Notes under the pieces: model-generated
Databases searched by the model: none
What the model saw: only the letters and a program-made list of their open reading frames with translations
What the model was told of the DNA's origin: nothing
NCBI GenBank assembly: GCA_001822695.1
Contig: MHSF01000012.1
Location: 1-34,194 of the forward strand
Reading direction: 5' to 3'
Length of the DNA: 34,194 nucleotides
Origin: Candidatus Taylorbacteria bacterium RIFCSPLOWO2_02_FULL_44_35
GTDB lineage: Bacteria > Patescibacteriota > Minisyncoccia > Phycocordibacterales > DSPV01
Shown here: positions 26,841 to 34,194 of the stretch, in pieces
How positions within the stretch are numbered: position 1 is the stretch's first letter
How the letters are laid out: each line of letters opens with the position of its first letter
Program-made: the position numbers and the translations under genes

Positions 26841-27737
26841 ATGAAAATTATCACCCACAACGGGACATTTCACGCTGACGATGTTTTTGGCGTGGCTGCT
26901 CTGCTTTTGCGTTTCAAGGATGAACATAAAGAACCAAAAATCATCCGCACTCGAGATCCGGCGACAATCAAAACCGGCGATATTGTTTTGGATGTTGGCA
27001 GTGAATATAACGAAGGGCGAAATCGTTTTGACCATCATCAAATCGGTGGGGCGGGCAAAAGAACTAACAGCGTACCTTACGCCAGTTTTGGTTTGATTTG
27101 GAAAAAATTTGGCGCGGTTGTTGCCGGCAATAAAGCAGCGGCGGAGCTGGTAGACAAAAATTTAGTTCAATTTATTGACGCTGCCGATAATGGTGACGGA
27201 GAATTGAAACCATTCAAGTCCGATGTTTTACCCTATACCATTAAGCGGGCGATTGATGTTTTCAATCCCGACTGGCGCGATGAACGGCAGGATTTTGATG
27301 GCTGGTTTTTTCAGGCAGTTAATTTTGCCGCCGGTATTTTGAAAAGAGAAGTTGAATTTGCTCAAGCAATTTTGGAAAGTCGGCAAGTGATAGACCGGGT
27401 CTACAAAAATTCCGCCGACAAAAGAATTATCGTCTTGGAAAAAGAATATCAATGGGAAAATTATTTGAATAAATATCCTGAGCCGCTGTTTGTCGTTGTG
27501 CCTCGTTTGGGAGAAGGCGATAAAATGATTTGGCGAACCGGTGCCATCAGAGATAATCTAGGTTCTTTCATTAATCGCAGAAGTTTTCCAGTTGCCTGGG
27601 CGGGCAAAAGAGAAAAAGAGCTGGCGGAAATTACCGGCGTGTCAGACGCCTTGTTTTGTCACAATAAGCTTTTTGTCGCTTACGCTAAATCCAAAGAAGG
27701 CGCGCTCGCGCTCGCTAAACTCGCGCTCGCATGTTAA
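26841..27737 (+). CDS. MYG1 family (UPF0160) protein
   Basis: MKIITHNGTFHADDVFGVAALL, DVGSEYNEGRNRFDHHQIGG, FIDAADNGDG, SFINRRSFPVAWAG. Confidence 0.9.
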   Translation: MKIITHNGTFHADDVFGVAALLLRFKDEHKEPKIIRTRDPATIKTGDIVLDVGSEYNEGRNRFDHHQIGGAGKRTNSVPYASFGLIWKKFGAVVAGNKAAAELVDKNLVQFIDAADNGDGELKPFKSDVLPYTIKRAIDVFNPDWRDERQDFDGWFFQAVNFAAGILKREVEFAQAILESRQVIDRVYKNSADKRIIVLEKEYQWENYLNKYPEPLFVVVPRLGEGDKMIWRTGAIRDNLGSFINRRSFPVAWAGKREKELAEITGVSDALFCHNKLFVAYAKSKEGALALAKLALAC

Positions 27738-28762
27738 TTGACGAAATAAAAATCCACCTGAAAGCCGGCAAAGGCGGTTCTGGCGTGGTTCGCTGGCGAC
27801 ACGAAAAAGGCAAAGAATTGGCTGGTCCGGGCGGCGGCAATGGCGGTAAAGGTGGCGATGTTTTTGCCCGGGCGATTCGCGACATTGGCGGTTTGGCAAG
27901 CTACCGTCATATTAAGGAACTTTCGGCCGGCCGGGGCGGCGACGGCGAAAATTTCGGCCGGCACGGCAAGAACGGCGCCGATTTATTTTTAGCAGTGCCG
28001 ATTGGTTCGGTTTTGACCAATGCTGATACGCGCGAGCGATTCGAGCTTTTGCGTGAAGGCGAGACGGTAAAAATTTTACAGGGCGGCCGCGGCGGTTTGG
28101 GCAATGAATATTTCAAAACCTCTTTTAACACCTCGCCGCGCCAAAGCACTTTGGGCGGTGTCGGTGAAGCGGCTGATTTTTCCATTGAGCTTCAATTATT
28201 CGCCGATGCTGGTTTAATCGGTTTGCCCAATGCCGGCAAATCGTCGCTGTTGAACGCTCTGTCAGCGGCTCGTGCCAAAGTCGGCGATTATCCATTTACA
28301 ACCTTGGAGCCCAATCTCGGCGCTTTGCACAGCTTTATTCTTGCGGATATTCCAGGACTTATTGAGGGTGCATCAGAAGGAAAGGGACTGGGTCACAAAT
28401 TCTTACGTCATATTCGCCGGACGAAAATTTTGCTTCACTGTATTTCTTTGGAGAATCCCGCCCGACCGGATGATTCCAGTTCCCGCCAGAATGACCTTGT
28501 CGGGCTGGGTTCGGGCGGGGAAGATATTACCGCGGTTTGGCAAACCATCCGCGAGGAATTGAAAAAATATGACCAGGATCTTTTAAATAAAAAAGAAATT
28601 ATCATTTTAACAAAGACTGATTTAGTTGACGCTTCCTCAAGCAAAAAAGCCGAAAAATCGGCGAAAAAACTCTGCCCCGTCGTTTTTGCCGTTTCCATTT
28701 TGGACGAACAATCAATTAAAAACTTTTCCGACTCACTTGTGAAAATTCTGCGGGAGTTGTAA
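27731..28762 (+). CDS. obgE: GTPase ObgE/CgtA
   Basis: Obg domain DEIKIHLKAGKGGSGVVRWRHEKGKELAGPGGGNGGKGGDV; G domain GLPNAGKSSLLNALS, ADIPGLIEGASEGKGLGHKFLRHIRRT. Confidence 0.95.
   Translation: MLIDEIKIHLKAGKGGSGVVRWRHEKGKELAGPGGGNGGKGGDVFARAIRDIGGLASYRHIKELSAGRGGDGENFGRHGKNGADLFLAVPIGSVLTNADTRERFELLREGETVKILQGGRGGLGNEYFKTSFNTSPRQSTLGGVGEAADFSIELQLFADAGLIGLPNAGKSSLLNALSAARAKVGDYPFTTLEPNLGALHSFILADIPGLIEGASEGKGLGHKFLRHIRRTKILLHCISLENPARPDDSSSRQNDLVGLGSGGEDITAVWQTIREELKKYDQDLLNKKEIIILTKTDLVDASSSKKAEKSAKKLCPVVFAVSILDEQSIKNFSDSLVKILREL
28457..28519. repeat. 63 nt inverted-repeat-bounded in-frame insertion in obgE
   Basis: CCCGCCCGA ... TCGGGCGGG, exactly 21 codons. Confidence 0.65.
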
Positions 28763-28772
28763 GCTATTGCCA

Positions 28773-30170
28773 ATGAACTATTCTTCGACCATTGGACTAG
28801 AAATCCATGCGGAATTGAAAACCACGACTAAGATGTTCTGCAATTCCAAAAATGATCCCGATGAGACCCGTTCCAATGTCAATACTTGTCCGGTTTGTCT
28901 GGGTCACCCGGGTACCTTGCCGGTGATCAATAAGGAAGCGTTCAAACATGTTCTTAAAGTAGGACTCGCGCTTGGCGGTAAGTTGGCCGATTTTACCGAG
29001 TTCGATCGGAAAAATTATTTTTATCCTGATATTCCGAAAGGATATCAAATAAGTCAGTATAAATATCCGCTTGTTTCTGACGGAGAATTAAATGGTGTGA
29101 AAATCACAAGGGTCCATCTTGAAGAAGATACGGGCACATCTTTACACGAAGAAGGGGACTATTCGCTTGTTGATTTCAATCGGGCAGGTGTGCCGTTGAT
29201 GGAATTGGTGACCGAGCCGGTGATTCATTCAGCGAAAGAAGCCGCTGATTTTGCGCGCGAGTTGCAATTGCTTTTGCGTTACCTCGAAGTGTCCGACGCC
29301 AACATGGAAAAAGGGGAGATGAGGGTGGAAGCGAATATTAGTATAACACCCAACACCCAACACCCAACACCCAACAACTTAGGAACGAAGGTGGAAGTCA
29401 AAAATCTTAATTCTTTCAAGGCGGTAGAGCAAGCGATTGGCTATGAAATAAAAAGACAGGTGGGAATTTTGGAGCGGGGAGAAAAGGTGATACAAGAAAC
29501 GCGCGGTTGGGATGACGATAAAGATGAAACGTTTTCCCAAAGGCAAAAAGAGGAATCGCATGATTACCGGTATTTTCCCGAGCCGGATATTCCCAAATTG
29601 AAATTAAGCGAATTGCCGGAATTTAATGTTGCAACGCTTAAAAAAGAACTGCCGGAATTGCCCTGGATAAAGAGGGAACGTTACCTCAGGGATTTTAGCA
29701 TTAAGAGTAACGACATAGAGATTTTTGTTCAGGATAGAAAGCTGGCGGGTTTTTTTGAAGCTACCGCTAATATTTTAGGTGAAAAAAAGTTAATTCAATT
29801 GGCGGCAAATTACATTATCAACGACGGCGTTGACGAAAAAGTTCCGCCGGCCGCTTTCGCGGAACTGATTATGATGATTAACAAGGGTAAATTATCTTCA
29901 CGCGGCGCTAAAGACATTTTGGCGGTGATGTTTCAAAAGGGCGGTTTGCCAGCCGAGATTGCCCGAACTCTTGGCTTACTTCAGAAAAATGATGAAAAAA
30001 CTTTAGTAAAAATCGTTCAACAAGCTATTGACGATAACCCAAAAGTTGTTGTTGAGTATAAATCTGGAAAGACCGCTGCTCTAGAGTTTTTAGTGGGGCA
30101 GGGAATGAAAATGTCTAAAGGTTCGGCTAATCCCGCCGCTCTTCGCAAATTATTTGTGAAACAGCTCTAA
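28773..30170 (+). CDS. gatB: Aspartyl/glutamyl-tRNA amidotransferase subunit B
   Basis: YSSTIGLEIHAELKTTTKMFCNS, NTCPVCLGHPGTLPVIN, RVHLEEDTGTSLHE, DFNRAGVPLMELVTEP, YRYFPEPDIP. Confidence 0.95.
   Translation: MNYSSTIGLEIHAELKTTTKMFCNSKNDPDETRSNVNTCPVCLGHPGTLPVINKEAFKHVLKVGLALGGKLADFTEFDRKNYFYPDIPKGYQISQYKYPLVSDGELNGVKITRVHLEEDTGTSLHEEGDYSLVDFNRAGVPLMELVTEPVIHSAKEAADFARELQLLLRYLEVSDANMEKGEMRVEANISITPNTQHPTPNNLGTKVEVKNLNSFKAVEQAIGYEIKRQVGILERGEKVIQETRGWDDDKDETFSQRQKEESHDYRYFPEPDIPKLKLSELPEFNVATLKKELPELPWIKRERYLRDFSIKSNDIEIFVQDRKLAGFFEATANILGEKKLIQLAANYIINDGVDEKVPPAAFAELIMMINKGKLSSRGAKDILAVMFQKGGLPAEIARTLGLLQKNDEKTLVKIVQQAIDDNPKVVVEYKSGKTAALEFLVGQGMKMSKGSANPAALRKLFVKQL
29344..29376. repeat. 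Heptamer tandem repeat (CCCAACA)n inside gatB
   Basis: acacccaacacccaacacccaacacccaacaac, encodes TPNTQHPTPNN. Confidence 0.9.
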
Positions 30171-30231
30171 TCTAAAATTTTTTAGAAAGGGTGTGAAACA
30201 CTAGAAAAGCCACAATTTGAGCCAAAAAACT

Positions 30232-30260
30232 CATCTCGGTTAGCCGAGATGTTGTTTTAT
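30232..30260 (+). terminator. Candidate intrinsic terminator after gatB (also the left-end hairpin of an inverted-repeat element)
   Basis: CATCTCGG-TTAG-CCGAGATG followed by TTGTTTTAT. Confidence 0.5.
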
Positions 30261-30384
30261 AACAAATTTTATTCGCATTTGCCAAATTCTTTTTTGGCCA
30301 GACATTTCTTCGCCGCAATATCAAAATTTTTTCTACCCTTTCCCTTTTGAAAAAGGGAAATTAAAATCTACCTTTGTGATTGAG

Positions 30385-30423
30385 GATATCAGATATCAAC
30401 AAAATGTGGATATCTGATATCCA
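30385..30423. repeat. REPIN-like inverted pair: GATATC-A-GATATC and TGGATATC-T-GATATCCA
   Basis: Two copies of the RAYT-flanking palindrome in opposite orientation (centre A, then centre T), 9 nt between cores. Confidence 0.8.
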
Positions 30424-30669
30424 TCTCACAACAAATTAGTTGAAGGCGTATATCGAGCGGGGGCTTGCGAGTCCCGCCACGGCGGGGAGAGCACGAGGAA
30501 CCCCGCTTAGCGGGATATCCGTGCTTCAAGAAAACACCTGCCGAAAAAGAATTTGGCAATCTTTAAACTTTAAAATTTCTAACCATCTCGGATAGCCGAG
30601 ATGGCTTTATTTATCCACAGCTTTATTAGCCATCTCGGCTCGGATTTTTGGTATAATTTGATTAAATAA

Positions 30670-33600
30670 ATGCCTAAAAACGAATTTATTCTAGCGGGAA
30701 AAAAATTCATTACTTCTAAAAAAGCAGCTTTGCTTTTTGGCTATACCCAAGATTACGTTGGTCAGCTTTGCCGCGGTGGAAAAGTAGACGCTCGACGCAT
30801 CGGCCGAACTTGGTATGTTTGCGAGAAATCTATTTTAGAGCATAAAAAACTATATGGCGCGCCAGCGCGAAAAAAGGAGGAAATAGCCCCTAAAGAAATC
30901 AAAAAGGTGCCGGTAGTCGGTGGAGGAGCTTTACCAATTAAGTCAACGGCACCGAAAATCGGTTTTGACAGGACGAGCGGACCGATAATTCCAATTATTA
31001 GAGAAGTCCCGGCTGTTGGCGAACTTAAATACGAAAAAGAAACGCTGCCGTTTCTGCCGGAAATCGGGCGCGCTGATTTTACCGCGCCCAAAAAAGTCGT
31101 CAGCCAGTTTTTCAAAAAGTCGCTTGGTTTTGTTTTGGCGCTTGTCTTGGTGGTGGGCGGTTACGCCAATCGCACCGAAATTGTTGCCGAAGCGGCGCGA
31201 GGTTTTCGCGCCGCGCAGGACAAAGTAGTGGCGACAATTCAAAAGATTCAAAGGCTTCGCCTTGCGGAAGTCCGCAAGGCGAAGCCTTTAGGTTTTATTT
31301 TTGACCAAAAACCAAAACTTTCTTGGGTTGATTCCAAAATCAACGCCGAGCAAGTGGCGAAAATTTTCGGTTCAACCGGTTTTGTTGATGGCGACAAATT
31401 AGTCCAAGCGGTTTCGGGTGCAGTGAAATTGGCGAGCTTTGATTATTTTGAAAACTTAGTGTCGGTGCCGAAAATTTACTCGGAGGAATATATCGCTTCG
31501 GAAAAACTTCTCGCGCTGGTAGAAAAAGTTTTGCCGGATAAACAACGGATAGCTCTAGAGTCAGTTGCTAAAACTACCTACAATGAGTTGCATCCGATTT
31601 TCCAAAAAACCAGTCGGTTTATCGCTTCGCTCTTTGGTAAACAGACCAATGTTTATCTTGCCGTGGATAATTCACAAACGTCAGCAAAAATTTCTACTAA
31701 TGCAACCACCACGGTCCAAACTAAAACTGTTGTCTTAAGCCCGCGTAATGTTATTCAGGAGATCACTAAAAATATTTCTTATGTTGGCATTTCGCGCGAA
31801 GAGTTTGAAAGTCGGCTTCGGGATATCGCCGCTAAGTTTTTCTCCGAGACCTCGCGGCTGTCCACTGCCACCGCCAGCAATAACACTTACATTAACAATG
31901 TCTATAATACCGTTGCTGGCAGCAACAATCTTGACATGCTTCACAAGGTAACCATCAGTGATTCTTCCATTTTCACCGGTGGTACGGTTACCGGCTCTAC
32001 CATTACCGATTCACCGATTAGCGGTTCTACCGGTTCGTTTACTACTCTTTCCGCTTCCGGCGATACCTCGTTGGCGACCACCTCCGTAAATGGCTCGCTT
32101 ACTCTTTCTCAAATTACCGTGCCCGCTGTTACGACTAACCAACTCTACAATGTTGCCGGCTCAATTTACTGGAATGGCATAGCGCTTGGCGCGGGCGGTG
32201 GCGTTGGTTGGGCGACTTCTACTGCTAACTCGGAATCGATTTATTTCTATGGCTTGAGTAATGTCGGTATTGGCACGACTTCGCCTTACGCTAAACTCTC
32301 GGTCGCTGGCAACGGCGCTTTCTGGAACAACTCCTCCACCGCTATCCCTCTTGATATTTACGGCTTCTACAATCAAACTGCCAACTTGTTCAGAGTGTCT
32401 TCTTCAACGGCAACCGCCACCACCACCGCCTTCGTGATTGATTCCAACGGCAAGGTGGGGGTGGGCACGAGCACGCCGGGGACGGACTTCGCGGTGCAAG
32501 GGGGTTTGCTCGCTTCGGGTGTTGCCAACCTGATGACTCATTGCGTGACGGGAGACACCAAGCTCCGCCGACGAAGACGGAAACGAAAGAATAAAAGGTT
32601 AAACCTTTCTTCAGATTTAAGGTTTAACCTTGAAGATGAAAAAGGTTCAACCTTTTCTCGCGGCGGCGATGACGACTACCTCTACGACGAGGTGATGATT
32701 AAGGATATTGAGGCGGGAGACGAAATCCAAACGCTTGACCAAAAAACCGGCGCTCTCGTCTGGCGCAAGGTCAAAGGCGTCGCCTTCATGGGCACCAAGC
32801 CGATTTTCAAACTCACGACCGCGAGCGGCAAGACCATTCGCACCACGGCGGAGCATCCGTATTTTGTGCGAGAAGTTAAAAAAGACGCGCCGAAAAAGAA
32901 ACCGAAGCTCGGCATTTTCTACGACAACTCCAATATGTTTTACGCTCAGAAAGCCGCCGGCTGGAAAGTTGATATCAAGAAACTCAAAGAGTCGCTCGGG
33001 GCAATGTTTGAGGTAAAATTCTTTAACTTTTACACCGCCTTGCCCAAAGAAGGCGACCCAGCTTTGGCGGGCACGCTTGATTACTTAAAAACTTTTGAGA
33101 AAGAAATTTCTCTGAAGACCAAACTGCTCAAGTATATAAAGACCAAAAAGGAGATAAACGGGAAGATTGTGGAAGTTATGGAGAAAAAGGGAGATATGGA
33201 TGTGGATATCACTCTTGATGTTACAAAAGCCATAGACACTCTTGATGCTTTGCTGATTGTCAGCGGAGACAGCGACCTCTTGCCCCTTAAGAATTATTCT
33301 TTAGACAAGGGAAAGAAAATCGCTTTTGCCGGTTACGAAAACAATATGGCTTGGGAGTTAAGGCGGATACTGCACGCTTATCTGGATGACTACGAAGGAG
33401 AATTGGCTCTTCTTTCACCGGCCAATAATGCTGATAAAAAACAAGCCCCAAGCACAGGGCTTGGGGTTGCGTTATGGCAGGCATTGTATGCGAAGCCGCC
33501 TTCGGTGTCAAGCGGCGGGGTGTGGAAAAAAGTTTCTGGTTTGCGTCAGGGCCAGGAAATCGCTGTGTTGCGCGGCAAGCGGACGGTTTGGGACACAATT

Positions 33601-34194
33601 ACGACGATTGAGTCAATGCCCGCCGAAGATGTTTACGACATTGAAGTGGAAGGAACGCATAACTTCATCGGAAACAGCATCGTCGCCCACAACACCTATG
33701 TCGGGGGGAATCTGACCACCGCTGGTTCGTTCACGCTCAACAGTGAGGCCTTCACCGACCTCACGGGGAGCGGTCTCACCAACACCGGCGGCGTCCTCTC
33801 GCTGGACACTTCTTCGGGCATCATTGCCCACGACTGGAAACAACAAACCGACACCTTCTCGGTGAACGCCCTGACGCCGACGACAACGATACCGATTTGG
33901 ATTAAATCCACCGCCACTTCTTCCTTTGCCGGAGGGATTGAGAGCTGGTCAAAGATTGGCGCTCCGTATTTCAACGCCACGAGCACGACCGCGACTTCTA
34001 CATTTGCGGGCGGTTTGCGAGTCGGCGGCGGCTTGAACGTCACCGGTCTCTCGGGCATCGTCCAAGCGGTCAGCGGCGATTTGAAAAACGGCGCCACCAC
34101 CGACAATCTTTCTGAAGGGGCAACTAATCTCTACTACACCACCGCCCGGGTCAACACCGACGCTCCCAATGTCACTTTGAACACCGCCAATTAC
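30670..34194 (+). CDS. Large surface/adhesin-like protein (partial at 3' end): N-terminal excisionase/MerR-like HTH, TM segment, VGIGTTSPYAKLSVAG-type repeats, interrupted by an intein
   Basis: Manual translation is open from ATG 30670 to the window end; FITSKKAALLFGYTQDYVGQLCRGGKVDARRIGRTWYV, SLGFVLALVLVVGGYA, YGLSNVGIGTTSPYAKLSVAG. Missing from the supplied ORF track, probably because no stop occurs in the window. Confidence 0.85.
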   Translation, partial: MPKNEFILAGKKFITSKKAALLFGYTQDYVGQLCRGGKVDARRIGRTWYVCEKSILEHKKLYGAPARKKEEIAPKEIKKVPVVGGGALPIKSTAPKIGFDRTSGPIIPIIREVPAVGELKYEKETLPFLPEIGRADFTAPKKVVSQFFKKSLGFVLALVLVVGGYANRTEIVAEAARGFRAAQDKVVATIQKIQRLRLAEVRKAKPLGFIFDQKPKLSWVDSKINAEQVAKIFGSTGFVDGDKLVQAVSGAVKLASFDYFENLVSVPKIYSEEYIASEKLLALVEKVLPDKQRIALESVAKTTYNELHPIFQKTSRFIASLFGKQTNVYLAVDNSQTSAKISTNATTTVQTKTVVLSPRNVIQEITKNISYVGISREEFESRLRDIAAKFFSETSRLSTATASNNTYINNVYNTVAGSNNLDMLHKVTISDSSIFTGGTVTGSTITDSPISGSTGSFTTLSASGDTSLATTSVNGSLTLSQITVPAVTTNQLYNVAGSIYWNGIALGAGGGVGWATSTANSESIYFYGLSNVGIGTTSPYAKLSVAGNGAFWNNSSTAIPLDIYGFYNQTANLFRVSSSTATATTTAFVIDSNGKVGVGTSTPGTDFAVQGGLLASGVANLMTHCVTGDTKLRRRRRKRKNKRLNLSSDLRFNLEDEKGSTFSRGGDDDYLYDEVMIKDIEAGDEIQTLDQKTGALVWRKVKGVAFMGTKPIFKLTTASGKTIRTTAEHPYFVREVKKDAPKKKPKLGIFYDNSNMFYAQKAAGWKVDIKKLKESLGAMFEVKFFNFYTALPKEGDPALAGTLDYLKTFEKEISLKTKLLKYIKTKKEINGKIVEVMEKKGDMDVDITLDVTKAIDTLDALLIVSGDSDLLPLKNYSLDKGKKIAFAGYENNMAWELRRILHAYLDDYEGELALLSPANNADKKQAPSTGLGVALWQALYAKPPSVSSGGVWKKVSGLRQGQEIAVLRGKRTVWDTITTIESMPAEDVYDIEVEGTHNFIGNSIVAHNTYVGGNLTTAGSFTLNSEAFTDLTGSGLTNTGGVLSLDTSSGIIAHDWKQQTDTFSVNALTPTTTIPIWIKSTATSSFAGGIESWSKIGAPYFNATSTTATSTFAGGLRVGGGLNVTGLSGIVQAVSGDLKNGATTDNLSEGATNLYYTTARVNTDAPNVTLNTANY
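31250..31289. repeat. In-frame 40 bp palindrome in the surface protein gene
   Basis: AAGGCTTCGCCTTGCGGA-AG-TCCGCAAGGCGAAGCCTT, 19 bp arms including the outer A/T pair. Confidence 0.95.
32594..32656. repeat. Three in-frame palindromes AAGGTT-N-AACCTT within the intein coding sequence
   Basis: AAAGGTT-A-AACCTTT (32594-32608), AAGGTT-T-AACCTT (32619-32631), AAAAGGTT-C-AACCTTTT (32640-32656). Confidence 0.9.
32905..33411 (+). other. NYN (LabA/DUF88-like PIN-fold) nuclease domain inside the intein
   Basis: KLGIFYDNSNMFYA, EKKGDMDVDITLDVTKAI, LDALLIVSGDSDLLPLKNYSLDKGKKIAFAG. Confidence 0.8.

Larger units (their letters stand above)
30232..30604. repeat. ~373 bp inverted-repeat element with terminal hairpins CATCTCGGwTAGCCGAGATG and subterminal GCCAAATTCTTTTTyGGC arms
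   Basis: Left 30232-30251 and ~30277-30298; right 30583-30604 and ~30540-30560, in inverted order with similar spacers. Confidence 0.65.
32542..33693 (+). mobile_element. Intein, 384 aa: Hint domain split by a NYN/PIN-like nuclease domain
   Basis: Block A C-VTGDTKL, block B GKTIRTTAEHPYFV, block F VYDIEVEGTHNFI, block G GNSIVAHN followed by Thr+1; flanking exteins form continuous repeat-type sequence. Confidence 0.85.

Noticed and set aside
27690-27731. GCGCTCGC tandem repeats at the end of the MYG1 gene as an inserted element
   Set aside because: They encode an ordinary Ala/Leu-rich C-terminal helix (GALALAKLALAC) with no added length apparent.
32542-33693. LAGLIDADG homing endonuclease in the intein
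   Set aside because: No LAGLIDADG-like blocks; the central domain matches NYN motifs instead.
32542-33693. Hint domain as a polymorphic-toxin processing module
   Set aside because: Reading frame and repeat-type extein sequence resume after VAHN|T, and both N- and C-terminal splice blocks are present, favouring a true intein.
32708-34106. Small ORFs in other frames of the surface-protein gene
   Set aside because: Frame 1 is continuously open from 30670 to the window end with recognisable domains; the others are shadow ORFs.

Overview
The 34.2 kb window looks like a Patescibacteria/CPR (Parcubacteria-like) chromosome segment; this is inferred from gene content, gene order and compact operons, not from a phylogeny. 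Backbone: ftsE, two paralogous 7TM-type histidine kinases, a secreted beta-helix plus LCAT-like lipase, comF, a type IV pilus operon (pilM-N-O-x-pilB-response regulator-pilT-pilC-pilins), a REP-associated (RAYT/Y1) transposase, folD, a SIMPL-domain protein, secE-nusG-rplK, a nucleotidyltransferase, a DedA protein, a phosphoglycerate mutase-like protein, enolase, MYG1, obgE, gatB and a very large surface protein that runs off the 3' end. Most striking observations: (1) the surface protein is interrupted by a complete-looking intein (32542-33693; Cys1 to His-Asn | Thr+1) that carries a NYN/PIN-like nuclease domain where a homing endonuclease would normally sit; (2) palindromic elements are inserted in frame in conserved genes (enolase, ObgE), in the surface protein and in the intein linker, similar in style to Rickettsia palindromic elements; (3) a RAYT gene is flanked by GGATATC-A-GATATCC palindromes, with an inverted REPIN-like pair and a covarying copy elsewhere; (4) a ~373 bp inverted-repeat element lies between gatB and the surface gene; (5) degenerate heptamer-periodic repeats occupy many intergenic gaps and reach into gatB and the enolase 3' end; (6) a mosaic region contains a 163 bp near-identical comF duplication fused to a truncated hemolysin-III gene. 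No searches were run; all family calls come from reading motifs.
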